The notes: a model not told the origin generated them from the letters alone. 64,000 nucleotides of DNA from Endotrypanum monterogeii (GCA_000333855.2 CM007345.1:1-64000); one strand, 5' to 3'. Positions 40,505-51,385 are shown, numbered from the stretch's first letter. A program made the numbers and translations.

Positions 40505-41143
40505 TTACGACGGTTGCAGGGAAGATCGAATGACGCGATCAAGCATTAAGTGACTTTGTTCCGCCACCGCCTCTTGGGATCTTGGTTCAAACTTCGAAGG
40601 GCAATGCTGCAGGTTGTTGCAAAGCGTGGCACCACCTGCTCTTTCCATCTCCCGGACCTCGGCCTGTACAGTTAAGGCGCGCTGGAAAGCTGACAACTGT
40701 GCCTCTCTGCTGTCCTGGTCAACGATGAGGGCCTCCTTCAGCCTGCGTGCCTCTTGTAGACATCTGGTGGCACGCTCTGTCAGTGTTGTCTCTGCGTTAA
40801 AGGCCCGTGGCTCCAATCGTATGCGATCCGCAGAGCCAGTACGAGACCGCATATCGGTCATTTCAAAGATAAGTTCATCGAGGATTACAAATGCTTCTCT
40901 GGCATCGTCAGCATAATAGGCCTCCTTAGAACACACTTCTCCCACTGCGCAAGGATCAACAGCGCTGTGCGGAAAATATTTTGGATGTTGTCGTGCATCA
41001 CAGGAGAGGAGCGATGCGTTCGCGTGCCGGAGTCGAGCCACTTCATCTTGTAAAACCTCAACTGTTCGGCTCAGTTCTGCATTGCGGGCAGCCGCCGCCT
41101 CCACCTCAAGCGACAGGAGAAGTGTACCTGCTGCATCCACCAT
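40505..41143 (-). CDS. Coiled-coil protein of unknown function (212 aa)
   Basis: 212 aa from an ATG. A clear N-terminal heptad stretch (about 8-47: LSLEVEAAAARNAELSRTVE, then LQDEVARLRHANASLL) forms a coiled coil. A second helical region (about 82-170) has REAFVILDELIFEMTDMRSR and TRCLQEARRLKEALIVDQDS. The middle holds a Cys/His-containing loop without a zinc motif. No family recognised; a cytoskeletal or scaffold role would fit. Confidence 0.78.
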   Translation of the reverse strand: MVDAAGTLLLSLEVEAAAARNAELSRTVEVLQDEVARLRHANASLLSCDARQHPKYFPHSAVDPCAVGEVCSKEAYYADDAREAFVILDELIFEMTDMRSRTGSADRIRLEPRAFNAETTLTERATRCLQEARRLKEALIVDQDSREAQLSAFQRALTVQAEVREMERAGGATLCNNLQHCPSKFEPRSQEAVAEQSHLMLDRVIRSSLQPS

Positions 41144-42350
41144 TGGCTCCGGAGGGGGGGGGGAGGGGGAAGGAGGCAGCTAACAACGACAGTGGATCAC
41201 CAATATTTATCTGAGCCCCAGTAGAGAAAAGCCCACGGAAAGAAGTGTCGTTCAGAGTCGCTTCTACTTGCGCTGTGTATTGATACACTAATCAACAAAA
41301 ATATGAGATGTAGATGTACACAAGTTGTAACAGGGGTCACAGGCGAGTCCTCCAAAAGATCTCCATTTTCGCAGTATCATGCACCCACGCACTGCATGTA
41401 TGGTGAGGCGCAGCAATTCTGTTGACGCGTACTGCCTTTGTTATTTTGCCGTCTATGGCGTCACCGATACTGAAATGAAAAAAAAAAATAATAAAAGACG
41501 GGGGATGAGAGCATTGGGTTATACGATCCGACAAGTAAAAGAGGCATTCAAATGCACGAAAAGTAGGGAGAAGGGGGATGGGGGTGGGGATTGCTAAATA
41601 ATATAGAGAAACGATGAAGCGTACAGAGTGTGCGTAATACATCAGTGAGACCAGAAGAAGGAATCCTTCTTACCGAGAGGTGAGGAGGTGACACGTGCGC
41701 CCATTTAAAAGTGAGCGCCAGTTTTTTTTTTCTTTGAAAGTGTGTTACTCAAGCTCAACGCACTTTCCCCCGCCTTCCGCCGTAGAGGGCTCCTTCCCTT
41801 CTCCCCGCCCTCATCCCCAGCACCACCGTACCTGGAAGCGTACGCAACAGCTGCCTCACAAATTGGAGCCGAGGGCGCGTTACTCCTGAGCTTGCTTTTG
41901 CTGACAAAAGGGAAGTGGGGACTGTGTGATTAACGAGTTGGAAGGGCGCCACGGATAATGTGTCTGCTATGGGAAAAAAAAACGTTGGTAATAGGAGGCA
42001 CTGTACCAGCTTTGGTGAAGAAGAACGTCCTGCAGCCGAAGCAAGGGAAAAGTGAGAGAAAAGCATCACTGCTTCCTTGCGCACACCGACGCCATCTAAA
42101 CCGACAACCGACGCAACGAAGAAGACAAACAGGTGCCGCAGTTGAATGAATCCTCTGGCCCCAAGATTGCACCTGTCATGATGCCCGTGAGGGGAGGGAG
42201 GTACCCAAGGCAAGAGACGCTACCATATTTCCTTTGAAAAAAACACATGTGAACTCATACGCCGTCACGACCACGCATGCCAGCCGAAGAGTAACGATGC
42301 ACCTAAAGGGACGCCGCCAACGACACTGCACCCTTCCACCTTAACATATG

Positions 42351-42385
<35 letters not shown>

Positions 42386-42405
42386 ATATACGTACCGGCA
42401 ACGAT
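41144..42405. other. 1.3-kb gap between 212-aa and CPSF100 genes
   Basis: G run at 41153-41162, A run at 41479-41488, T run at 41722-41730 and an (AC)16 array at 42352-42383. No ATG-started frame on the minus strand is convincing. Confidence 0.5.
42352..42383. repeat. (AC)16 microsatellite
   Basis: AC dinucleotide array just downstream of the CPSF100 stop, in its 3' UTR. Confidence 0.94.
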
Positions 42406-44904
42406 TCAAATTGCCTGCGAATACTGCCTATACACCATGCGGCGTAGATCAAACAACGCGGGGGTTGCAATGGAGGATATTGTGACTGTACCTCCCGCCC
42501 CCTTCCGGACGCAAACGCCATCGTCAAAGACAAGAAGCGGTGCTTTTTTATGAAATTCGCTGTACAGTCCGCTTTCCTGCCGAGAGGTCTCACGTAACCG
42601 GCGCAAATCCATGTCACCGACAAAGAAGGAGCCACTTTGCAGCCCATGTTTTTCCCGCTGTGTAGCGCATGCCTGAGACCTGTCCGCCCTGACCGGGGCA
42701 AGGGAGTAGGAGGCGCGGTCAGAGCGTCGGCGCTGCATCTCTGGCTCCTCCGATTCCAGCTCCAAACGCACACCAGAAAGCTCCCCATTGACCCAACCTA
42801 CCTCCCACGTGTTCTTCGATTTAGTTTCGCGAACCCGACGCAGACCACGAGACAGGTTACGGGCGAGATTCGAATCTAGCTGCACCGTATAGGAATACAC
42901 ATGTGTCGCCAGCTCAAGGGGAACACCCGATGAGGTGCAACTGAAGATGTTGGATCCACACTTCATCGTCTTGTCAGAGCGGCAAAAATGAAGAAACACC
43001 CGTGCGTCCTCTGCACTGCCGCGAAGGCCAACCATTTTCTTTGCAAATGACCACTTGCTCTTCAAAACGTTCTTCATGGTGGGTGCGTCGGGGTAACCAC
43101 TAAGATCGGAGATGACAACTCGGCAGCGCCGGGTTACCTGCACCACTGCCTGGGACACCTTCGACGGAATGTTGGCCAAGCGTTGGGCGTCATTCTCTAC
43201 CTGCAGAGCCTCCGGTCCGGCGTCACTGTGCTGGCGTGTTGGTGCGCGCTTTTGCAAGACAACCTTTTCTTCTTCGCTAACAGGCAGCCCGTACGCGATA
43301 TCAATGCGCTTCAGCGCCGCGGCACTGAGGGTATGCGTGGTCTCGAGGACGGGAAAACTGAGATGTTTCGAGTAGTAGTGTAGAGGGGGAGGCAAGACGA
43401 GTCCAAGTGTAGTGAGCGCCGCCTTTGACTTGGGTGCGCCATCCGCTGGACCACCATCCGGGACCGCATCAGAGCGTTTCGCATCCGTGACAGTGGAAGT
43501 CTTCTGATTTCCGCCCTTTTGCCCTAACGGCTTTGTTTCCATTCCACCTGCCCCCTCTCCACCCCCCTCGTCCTCGTCCTCGTCTTCTCCCTTAACAACA
43601 GCCGTGTCATCATCTTCTTGGACTACTTGAAAGGCGCTCTGGGCCTCCAGCTCACGTCGACGCCTCTCCAGCTCATGCTCTAGCTGAATGTAATACTCCT
43701 CCAGCTCCTCCCCACTTAATCGAGTGCGACGCGTGATGTGGATGTCGAGACGCTCCCCGTCTTTAGCAGCCGCCACAACAGCGGCGTTGGTTCCCGGCAA
43801 CGGGGGTTCTGTTAGAACAATAAGGTGGTCTGCACCGTCCACGTTGCCCTTCACGAAATACTCGAGCAGCTCTGCGGACGGGCCGAAGTCGAGGGAGGCC
43901 CCGTCTGCAACGCAAATTTTAGGACCCTGGATAGGGTATACCTCCTCTGCACTGCGGCACGTGAGGACGTTCGAAAAAAGACGCTTATCATCGAGGATAA
44001 GATAGTCCTGTAAAGCCTCAGTCATGGTACACGCCTTGTCAAGCAGTTCTTGCGCCTGGGCAGCCACCAAAACAACTTTGTACTTGTCGCCGCCCTGCTC
44101 TGCCAAGAGGTGCACGATAATATTGAGCACCTCCAGCCCACGGCCCGCCACGTTGACAGGCACCAAAATGTCGCTACCACCACGCAGAGTGTGCTGAAAT
44201 TCCTTGAAGAGGTTCTTCAGCTGTTCTTCGTACTTGGCTGATCGATTGCCGCCTGTCATGCGCAAAGGAAAGCTGCTCACAAACACGATGTTTGCCGTTG
44301 TTGGCACCTCGAACGGCTTCAGTGCATAAGAGGGTTTCACCGAGAAGTCCGGACAGTAGAACAGCTCATCGATTTGGTACTTGATCGTCCAGCTGTAGCC
44401 ACCAAGCATGCGGCCGGCAAAGACAGAGAAACAGCCCACCTCCACATCATTGTGCTTTACAGTGACCTTGCCGCCGTATGGCTCCCTGAGAGAGCGGAAG
44501 CTGTGATAGATGGAGTCGACCGTCATTGTGAAATGATCACCATCCGCGAGACTGAAGGTGTGCGAGTTCGGGTACTGATAGAGGAAAGAGTGCAGGACAC
44601 TGTGCACACCAATTTTGGACGTGGCGCCTGCCGCCGCCACAAAGGTGCCTGGGGTAAGATGGGTGAGAACAAAGGGGAGAGCGCCGCAGGCGGTGATGTG
44701 TGGACTTGACAGAATCACAGCATGAACGGTGGGCAGATGCGGCTTGAGCTTGTCGAGATAAGATGTGTCAAACGCTTCGTTCCATCCACAGTCCAAAAGG
44801 ATGCGCACCCCATCGATCTCGATGAGATAAGAATACGGTCCATTGTGGGTGGTGCATTCGTACACCGAGGTGAACCGAATGCTGCCTGCTGAGGCACGCA
44901 GCAT
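42406..44904 (-). CDS. CPSF2: Cleavage and polyadenylation specificity factor 100 (CPSF2)
   Basis: 832 aa from the first ATG (MLRASAGSIRFTSVYECTTH); the upstream frame lacks ATG. An N-terminal metallo-beta-lactamase fold (YLIEIDGVRILLDCGWNEAF at about 26-45, then LSSPHITACGALPFVLTHL) is followed by a beta-CASP region with IVFVSSFPLRMTGGNRSAKY. The metal motif HxHxDH of CPSF73 is lost: the aligned stretch SPHITA keeps one His (69). This is as expected for CPSF100, the inactive partner of the CPSF73 nuclease. An acidic low-complexity insert (GEDEDEDEGGGEGAGG, near residue 480) precedes the C-terminal part with GLPVSEEEKVVLQKRA. In trypanosomatids the CPSF complex couples polyadenylation of one gene with trans-splicing of the next. 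Confidence 0.92.
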   Translation of the reverse strand: MLRASAGSIRFTSVYECTTHNGPYSYLIEIDGVRILLDCGWNEAFDTSYLDKLKPHLPTVHAVILSSPHITACGALPFVLTHLTPGTFVAAAGATSKIGVHSVLHSFLYQYPNSHTFSLADGDHFTMTVDSIYHSFRSLREPYGGKVTVKHNDVEVGCFSVFAGRMLGGYSWTIKYQIDELFYCPDFSVKPSYALKPFEVPTTANIVFVSSFPLRMTGGNRSAKYEEQLKNLFKEFQHTLRGGSDILVPVNVAGRGLEVLNIIVHLLAEQGGDKYKVVLVAAQAQELLDKACTMTEALQDYLILDDKRLFSNVLTCRSAEEVYPIQGPKICVADGASLDFGPSAELLEYFVKGNVDGADHLIVLTEPPLPGTNAAVVAAAKDGERLDIHITRRTRLSGEELEEYYIQLEHELERRRRELEAQSAFQVVQEDDDTAVVKGEDEDEDEGGGEGAGGMETKPLGQKGGNQKTSTVTDAKRSDAVPDGGPADGAPKSKAALTTLGLVLPPPLHYYSKHLSFPVLETTHTLSAAALKRIDIAYGLPVSEEEKVVLQKRAPTRQHSDAGPEALQVENDAQRLANIPSKVSQAVVQVTRRCRVVISDLSGYPDAPTMKNVLKSKWSFAKKMVGLRGSAEDARVFLHFCRSDKTMKCGSNIFSCTSSGVPLELATHVYSYTVQLDSNLARNLSRGLRRVRETKSKNTWEVGWVNGELSGVRLELESEEPEMQRRRSDRASYSLAPVRADRSQACATQREKHGLQSGSFFVGDMDLRRLRETSRQESGLYSEFHKKAPLLVFDDGVCVRKGAGGTVTISSIATPALFDLRRMVYRQYSQAI

Positions 44905-44930
44905 TGAGATCGCGGCGGATGCGACGCGGA

Positions 44931-44956
44931 CTTGGCGAGAAGCACAAAGATGGTGC
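44931..44956 (-). promoter_or_regulatory. Predicted trans-splice acceptor for CPSF100
   Basis: Minus-strand CCATCTTTGTGCTTCTCGCC then AAG, AG at 44932-44931, 26 bases before the ATG and with no ATG between. Confidence 0.5.
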
Positions 44957-45895
44957 GTGTGTGTGTCCGAGCGACGAAGTAGGCCAAAGAGTATGGAGTA
45001 GAACGGAGTGGACGAGTCAGGCCGGCGCAGTGGTCGAGCCCCTTCGTGCACCACTACAAAGATACTGATGTGATAAGTGCTTTGTTAGTCGTCGCATCCC
45101 GAAAGGGTGGTGGCGCGGGGGTGTATGGGGAAGAGGAAGGGGAACGGAGGAGGGAGGAGAAGCAGGGAAGTCGCGGGGGTTCGGGAGAAAACGCTGTGGA
45201 TTTGCTGGGCACAACGCACATCAAAGTCGGCGTCGTTGCCAGCACCGAAATGGAGTGGGGAGATGAGTGAATGAAGTCGATGAGATGAAACAACAGAAGC
45301 GCCGGTCATTCACGGTGCGCGAAGGATACTTGTTAGGTTCAGTGCACGCAACTCAGCCCTGTCATCTCAATATTCATCCCAGCAAGTGCTACCCTCGTAC
45401 CCCACCCCTTAATGTGCAGAAATGAGAGATCCGAGAGCGCTGTGCATGAAGAGTACGGAAGAAAAAAAAAAAATTACCGCCTTTACATAAAAGTTCCGGC
45501 ATCGTTTACGCATCTCGCGAAACAAAATCAAGGTGCCCTTACCTGAATCAAGTTTTTTTTTTTTTTGCGGGGAGAGAAGGAGAAAAGGGGCAGACAGCGG
45601 GTAAGGGAAGGAGCCTCACCCCCCCCCCCCCAGGATTGGGAAAAAAAAACATTTGCACCGTCGGAGGAGTATTTTGAGATATCTCCACCAAACCATCAAT
45701 GCCCGCAGACATTTTCTGAAACCCCCCTAACAGCTCTGCGGGCGACGGCTTGAAGACGCACACATTCGAGTTCTCCCAGCCGCCGAAAGCGTCGTTGTGT
45801 ATCGACTCAGCGCATTGGGCAATTCCTGTGAACGGTTTTGGCTTATGCGCCATGCCCATGTCAAACACCGCAGCTCTGCAACTACCCACCCACCC
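44957..45895. other. Intergenic upstream of CPSF100
   Basis: Purine-rich on the plus strand at 45100-45190 (minus-strand C/T tract). A run at 45461-45473, T run at 45553-45566, C run at 45620-45631. No gene recognised. Confidence 0.5.
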
Positions 45896-48800
45896 TTACG
45901 AAGAACATTCCACGTCTGGCACAGGATCTTCTTGACGCACACAAAAGACATATGTCTCGCAATCAGACTTCATCTGCACCCCACCGATGGCGACGGTGGG
46001 TTCCTCTCGCGTGGTCACGACCGGTGTAGAAAAACTGTGAATATGCTGCAGTTCCCCAGAGAAATACTCCCGCAGTGCGGCCACTGCGGAGGCCTCCACG
46101 GTATCCTTCTTGCGAGGACCCGAAGCATGAGCTATCGAGTAAGCCATCTCGTCTGATATGTGCACGCTCAACCGACAGTGCCACACATGACCTCTTTGAC
46201 AGGTTTGCGTTTGCAGTGTCAGGCCGTAGGCGTGCAGACAGAGGTCTCTCAAAAGCTTCTCCGCCGTCTGCGCAGAGAGCTTAGACAGATGAGCTGGGGA
46301 GAGAAAGGCCTCACTCGTTTCGTGACTGATGCGACCGGCCATCTCACGAGCGCAACTCAGAAGATTCTTGCCGACTACACGCTCAAGGACAACAGAACGC
46401 TTGTTCGATGTTACGCGAAACGATAGGTCGCTTAGTTGATTATGCTCGAACTCGAAAAGAAGCCAGCTGTCACTGACGATACAAGCAGAGGTGCACTTGA
46501 TCTCGGCAACCACTGATTCGCTCAGACGAGTGAGAGACCCTTGAGTGTCTGGCCGGAGCCTCACATGTCCTTTCATTACAATTTCTTCGCTAAAGGGGCG
46601 TTGATGGGTTCGCAAGTGTGTCTCAAAAACGTGTTGTGTGGCACGCACTACAGCCGCAAGAGGTGTATCAGCGTATCCCCGACCGAGGTGAAAAACTCGA
46701 CCTTCTGCAAACGGGTTCGTTGAGAAGCGCGGATGCGCCTGTGACAAGGCACTCCCTTCCGGCGGCGCGCACCACAACTCCGCCCGATATCGCACGCCAT
46801 CTTTACGAACACTCACAGAGCAGGACATCCCGTAAAGGCGCCCGATGACCTCCACACAGGTTTGCAGCGGTGACGCGTCTGGCAACGCGGACGGTAAATG
46901 CGACAGCAGAGAAGCGTCACCGGCGGCATCGATGGACGCACTATCACAAACCACCTCCGGGACGCTTCGCATATTCCTTAGTAGAGCGAAAAGCGCCCCG
47001 ATCTCGGTGGAGCCTGTCGCCTCCGCAATCACCTCCTCCGGTGCGTCATGCACACCGCACACTTTCATACAGCGCGCCACGTACGTGGCGCGATCTGCCT
47101 CACGCACCACGCGGATATTTCCCAGAAATGATGTATACGCTTTTGTCGCACACCAGTGACCCTCCAAAACGGAATCGGAGGTCTGTACCGTTGGGAGTGG
47201 TTGCAGCTCAGCAGATTTCCGAGGATCAATCAGTTGGAGAAATGGATCGCACGAGGGGGCGGCTGTAAAAATGGTGACATGAGCGTCTTTCAACGCCTTT
47301 ACACCTTCGTACGGTGTTGGTGCGCCGGCGGCGTCGATAAGTTTTTTTTCTCTCGCCTTTTCCACACATTGGCGGCAGAGGTCAGGGAACCGTTGTGCCA
47401 GGGCTGCCGCTATGGCTTTCTGTTCACTGCGGGCCTTTCGACCATCAAAGGCGCAACAAAAAAGCTCACGACTCATCGTTGACGCTAAGGCGACCTTATG
47501 TGTCGCGTCGGTCTCCCCAATACCCCGCACGATGTACAGTTGCGAGATCCACACAGGTTGGGACCCAGACGCGATGCCCCACTCTGGATACGTCGAGTTC
47601 GGTTTTAGCATCAGTGTTTCTAGTAGGAAAGCGGAATTCTGCCGCTGTAGAGCCCAGCGCAGTTGGGTCTCGAGCCCCTGCCCCGGGTGCGGGACGACAT
47701 CGTCTGAAGCAGTGGCTTTGCTGCTCGCTAAAATAGCGCGCACCTCTGGATGGTAGGCAATCTCCCGCTCAAACACCTCAGAAAACAGATTCTGCAATGT
47801 CTGCACAGTAGCGAATTCCACCGCTGAATTTTTAGAGCTGCCCGTTGCCCTGCCAAGAAGGAAGGGGCCGATGGAGTCATCAGTGAGATCATGAATGCTA
47901 GGTAAACGAAGACGCGCCAGTATCTGGACCCTATGTATCGAGCCATTGACTGTCTCTGTTCGAAAGACAATGTCTTCTTCGACGATGTTGTAGTAGTAGT
48001 AAAGAAGCCTGCGAAGGAGGTGCTTCACGCGCACGTTCCGCCGTGGTAAGACGAGATGCAACGGAGAAATACGCAGGCGCTCCACGAAAGCGGCATGACG
48101 GTCAGCATAGTGTTCTGCTGCCGCGTCGTCGCAAAACTTCAACAGTGCGCGTAACCCATCGCTCGTGAGGCGTAGCTGCGTGGATCTGAGTGACTTACCT
48201 GTGACCGCATGGCGCAGAGTGCACTCGACATTGTCAGAACTCAGACCAGGCATCATATAAAGCAAAAATCCGTCCGGCGCCCAAATTTCTGAGTAAAGCG
48301 AGAACACCGAAACAGAGGTGACGGCCCCTGGTGAACCAGATGGGTACACAAGACCAGATGCAGCGAAGGCTTCGCGGAGGGCGCGGCGCATGCAGCCGAT
48401 GTATCCCTCACCCACCGCCTCGCCTTTGAACAACTCCACGAGTTTCTGATGTTCGGCACTCAGCGATGCCACCTCCACTCCGATACCGCGTGGCACAAGC
48501 TCAACACTTGTAGTATGAAGCTGTCTTCCCTGGAGGTCTTGACCGCTGGTGTGCCGAACCACAGGCCGAAGCTCCGGATATGTTTCCTCGACGAAGTCGA
48601 TAACCCGTCGAATTTCATCAGAGTGGAGTCGGGTGAGGTCAATGATGATGGGGCCACTCGACGGTACCGGTGCTGTGATACAAGAAAGCCCTGCCGGTGT
48701 GCGTGTACGCCAGTGGTCCGGGGACTGCAAGCGGTTCAAAGCTTCCTCGAGAGTAGAGGTGGCTGTACCATGCCATAGTGCCACCCCTTGCGCTCCACCC

Positions 48801-49042
48801 TGGGGACCGCGACTCGATCGTGGCTGATGTTCCACCACCACTCGAAGGTCCTCTGTTACGCTAAAGCGCATAACGCCGCCCTCGATAGCCTTTGCAGATC
48901 GCATTGAGTTCAGCAGAGACTGGATCTGCCCCAACGTGCTGCAGCGGCGACTCTGTGCGCCGGTACACATGGACGGCATCCATATAGACCGAGCTGGACG
49001 ATAGGGACGCCAACCCGCTACAGTCGCCCATGAGGTTAACAT
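45896..49042 (-). CDS. Large mitochondrial-type protein with dsRBD-like segments
   Basis: 1048 aa from the first ATG. The start MLTSWATVAGWRPYRPARSI is basic, aromatic and free of acids, a likely mitochondrial presequence. No single known family is certain, but at least three segments look like degenerate double-stranded-RNA-binding domains, with a first helix, three strands and an Ala-rich second helix: about 457-553 (ending GRKARSEQKAIAAALAQRF), 725-810 (ending GYADTPLAAVVRATQHVF) and 925-996 (ending KKDTVEASAVAALREYF). An earlier segment (about 210-320) may be another. Such a chain would suit mitochondrial RNA editing, processing or mitoribosome assembly; this is inference. Confidence 0.83.
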   Translation of the reverse strand: MLTSWATVAGWRPYRPARSIWMPSMCTGAQSRRCSTLGQIQSLLNSMRSAKAIEGGVMRFSVTEDLRVVVEHQPRSSRGPQGGAQGVALWHGTATSTLEEALNRLQSPDHWRTRTPAGLSCITAPVPSSGPIIIDLTRLHSDEIRRVIDFVEETYPELRPVVRHTSGQDLQGRQLHTTSVELVPRGIGVEVASLSAEHQKLVELFKGEAVGEGYIGCMRRALREAFAASGLVYPSGSPGAVTSVSVFSLYSEIWAPDGFLLYMMPGLSSDNVECTLRHAVTGKSLRSTQLRLTSDGLRALLKFCDDAAAEHYADRHAAFVERLRISPLHLVLPRRNVRVKHLLRRLLYYYYNIVEEDIVFRTETVNGSIHRVQILARLRLPSIHDLTDDSIGPFLLGRATGSSKNSAVEFATVQTLQNLFSEVFEREIAYHPEVRAILASSKATASDDVVPHPGQGLETQLRWALQRQNSAFLLETLMLKPNSTYPEWGIASGSQPVWISQLYIVRGIGETDATHKVALASTMSRELFCCAFDGRKARSEQKAIAAALAQRFPDLCRQCVEKAREKKLIDAAGAPTPYEGVKALKDAHVTIFTAAPSCDPFLQLIDPRKSAELQPLPTVQTSDSVLEGHWCATKAYTSFLGNIRVVREADRATYVARCMKVCGVHDAPEEVIAEATGSTEIGALFALLRNMRSVPEVVCDSASIDAAGDASLLSHLPSALPDASPLQTCVEVIGRLYGMSCSVSVRKDGVRYRAELWCAPPEGSALSQAHPRFSTNPFAEGRVFHLGRGYADTPLAAVVRATQHVFETHLRTHQRPFSEEIVMKGHVRLRPDTQGSLTRLSESVVAEIKCTSACIVSDSWLLFEFEHNQLSDLSFRVTSNKRSVVLERVVGKNLLSCAREMAGRISHETSEAFLSPAHLSKLSAQTAEKLLRDLCLHAYGLTLQTQTCQRGHVWHCRLSVHISDEMAYSIAHASGPRKKDTVEASAVAALREYFSGELQHIHSFSTPVVTTREEPTVAIGGVQMKSDCETYVFCVRQEDPVPDVECSS

Positions 49043-50250
49043 GGAAGTGGCGACGATAGTTCCCTCGCGTTTGGATATAGCTGACCGCCCGCCCCGTCCT
49101 CGTGCGTGTGCAAAGGGTCTCTCGATGACGGGGGCTGGGTAGGAGTGAATTATCGAGTTGCAATCATACAAACGTCGTTTGCGAGGGTCGTGGAGTTGAA
49201 GCGTTTTCACTGCTATAGAACCCCTTCTCGTCGTCGTCAGCACCTGACCAGACAGGCACAGATGGCAACAGGAAATGTTCCCTGCCTGCCAACTAGTGAA
49301 CAAAGAAGCAGAACAGGGTCGACAGCGAGAGTGCGAGTGTGCCCTCGCGCACGAACTATGGCTTGATGTTGAAGATTGAGAAGCGAGTAGAATTTGGTAG
49401 GGACAACCACGTGTTCGTTTGTGAAGGAGACGCTAACGCAGTCGCGAGGTGCAGACAAAATCAAATCAAGAGACAGCCGGGAGGGGGGGGGGGCAAAGAA
49501 AAAGCGAGGCAAGAATCGGACCATTTGAAGGAGCGTATAAAACACGTACACGAAATACACACGGCTGCATTGCCACCGTTGCAGGCGCACAGAAATCAGT
49601 GATAGAATTTATATTTTCTCTATGCTCTAATATGTGTACCCGCGGGGGTCATTCGTTTGAGAACCATTCTTATTATTATTTTTTTTTGCGCGTCTAGGGT
49701 AGTGACAATGCTAACTCCCACAATTACCATATTTGCCCACAGCGCCATGACCTCCGTGTATGGCGAAGCAATGCACTGAATTCTTCAGTGTATCGAGCGA
49801 ATTCTTAGTGAGAAAACTAAAGAGACAACAGCACGAAAGTACGCTAGTACGTATAAAAATATATGTGTATATAGAAAGGAGGGTAATTCATATATGTGTA
49901 AAGGGAGAAAATTGCAGAATAGTCAATACACTCATCACACAGGAGGGGGCAAGATAGACTAACGCAGACAGAGGAAGGGATATATGCAGACACAAGCTGA
50001 CATATACACAAGAGGAAGACACTTGCAAACAATTTGTGTCGCAGGGGCTGATCTATACTGAGCTACACGCACACTTACAAAAGAGAGACGTGTACTAATA
50101 ATAATATGAAGGGGGAAAAACAAAAGCACGTTGGCAAACATAACACAGAAAAGTGAAGAAGTGGCGAAAACACGCCGGCATATACATCTGCATATACACG
50201 TCTATACAATAACAGGTACGTACACTCAAGCCCCCATATGTATCTAGACG

Positions 50251-50283
<33 letters not shown>

Positions 50284-50421
50284 TTATATATATATACGTG
50301 AAGTCGAGCGATGGGATAGTGGAAAAGAGGAAAAAGGAGGAGGGGTGGGATACAGGGCGTGATGACAGAAAGCTGGGAGGAAAAAAAACATGCGTGATAG
50401 TAAGCGTGCAGAGCCTGCAGG
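49043..50421. other. 1.4-kb gap with AT repeat
   Basis: The 5' end side holds a G run (49482-49491); an AT-rich repeat lies at 50251-50296 and A/T-rich sequence at 49850-50000. No coding frame with ATG is convincing. Confidence 0.5.
50251..50296. repeat. AT-rich microsatellite
   Basis: TA repeats interrupted by TTTATATTTATATTTA, in the 3' UTR of the UCH gene. Confidence 0.9.
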
Positions 50422-51123
50422 TCACAAGTCTACGAGAGCCGTGATGCCGAATTCGTAAGAGTCTGGGTTCAGCTGCATGCGCTCATTGATGGCAGCGGCA
50501 GCAGCCTCAACGAACTGTGCGTTATCGTCGCAACTACCATGCAAAGTCGGATTCTCTTTGCGTCCATCCAGCTCAATGCAACGTCCACCAGCGTGAACAA
50601 AGCAGACAAAGTGAAGGTTGATGTTCGCATCAATATCTTGGTTCTCTGTTGCGCCTTCCTGTGCGGCAGCGGCGTGGGCGGTAGCGATTTTCTCGTCCTC
50701 GGCGATGAGGGCACCAATTACTTTCGGGTCCGCTGCCGCCTCCTCTTCCTTCTCGAACGCACCATCGAGCACACTGCCAGGGACAATCTCGCCGAGCTTA
50801 TCGCGGTTGTTGAGCAACGCATGGAGAATAGCGATGGTTCCACATGTGTTCGGAATGTACTGGCGTGCGAAAAAAAAGGAATGCGCTTTTCGAATGTCCG
50901 CTACTTCCTTCTCCTGTGCAGTCTGCAACTCTTCTATTCGTTTTTCGGTTGCTTCACAAATGGGGTACACCAGAAGAAATGCATGAACTGGCAACGGCAC
51001 CATGCTCAGTAACTCGTCTGAGAGACCGTAGACGTCAACGAATTGTACCAAGGGTTTCTTGAGCCCTAAGGAATGAATATATGTATTCATCACCTCAGGG
51101 TTACTCTCCAGAGGAAGCAACAT
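50422..51123 (-). CDS. Ubiquitin C-terminal hydrolase, UCH-L3 type
   Basis: 233 aa from the first ATG (MLLPLESNPEVMNTYIHSLG); five upstream codons are open but begin with GTG. Peptidase family C12: oxyanion Gln88 and catalytic Cys94 in ARQYIPNTCGTIAILHAL, His171 in NINLHFVCFVHAGG and Asp186 in IELDGRKENP. The spacing (Q88, C94, H171, D186) parallels human UCH-L3 (Q89, C95, H169, D184). It trims small adducts from ubiquitin or related modifiers in the cytosol. The crossover-loop region (about 130-165) is Ala/Glu-rich. Likely active, as all four residues are present. Confidence 0.95.
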   Translation of the reverse strand: MLLPLESNPEVMNTYIHSLGLKKPLVQFVDVYGLSDELLSMVPLPVHAFLLVYPICEATEKRIEELQTAQEKEVADIRKAHSFFFARQYIPNTCGTIAILHALLNNRDKLGEIVPGSVLDGAFEKEEEAAADPKVIGALIAEDEKIATAHAAAAQEGATENQDIDANINLHFVCFVHAGGRCIELDGRKENPTLHGSCDDNAQFVEAAAAAINERMQLNPDSYEFGITALVDL

Positions 51124-51262
51124 TATACGGCAGTGCACAGGACCGTTAAAAGTAGAAACAACACAAGCCCTCAGTTTCAGGAAATCTCCAGAGAGGAATA
51201 TAGCGTTAGTGGGCTGTTTCGATAATAAAGGGGGAAATATACGAGGAGCAGAGTCCTTTACC

Positions 51263-51385
51263 TAGAGACAAAAGTGTTCAAGGCCTTTTTTTTTTCGTTT
51301 GGCAACGCGACCATCGGCGGCAGCGGCAGCGGGGGGAGGAGGGGGGGGGGGGTTGTGTGAAAGGTATCAAAGAGAGAGAGGCACT
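51263..51385 (-). promoter_or_regulatory. Predicted splice region upstream of UCH
   Basis: The minus strand holds C/T runs at 51330-51385 (a plus-strand G run at 51341-51352 included), then a mixed stretch ending TTGTCTCTAG with AG at about 51263. The likely 5' UTR is about 140 bases. Confidence 0.4.

Noticed and set aside
42860..42885. GATTCGAATC string resembling a tRNA B box
   Set aside because: Inside the CPSF100 coding sequence, with no A box or cloverleaf around it.
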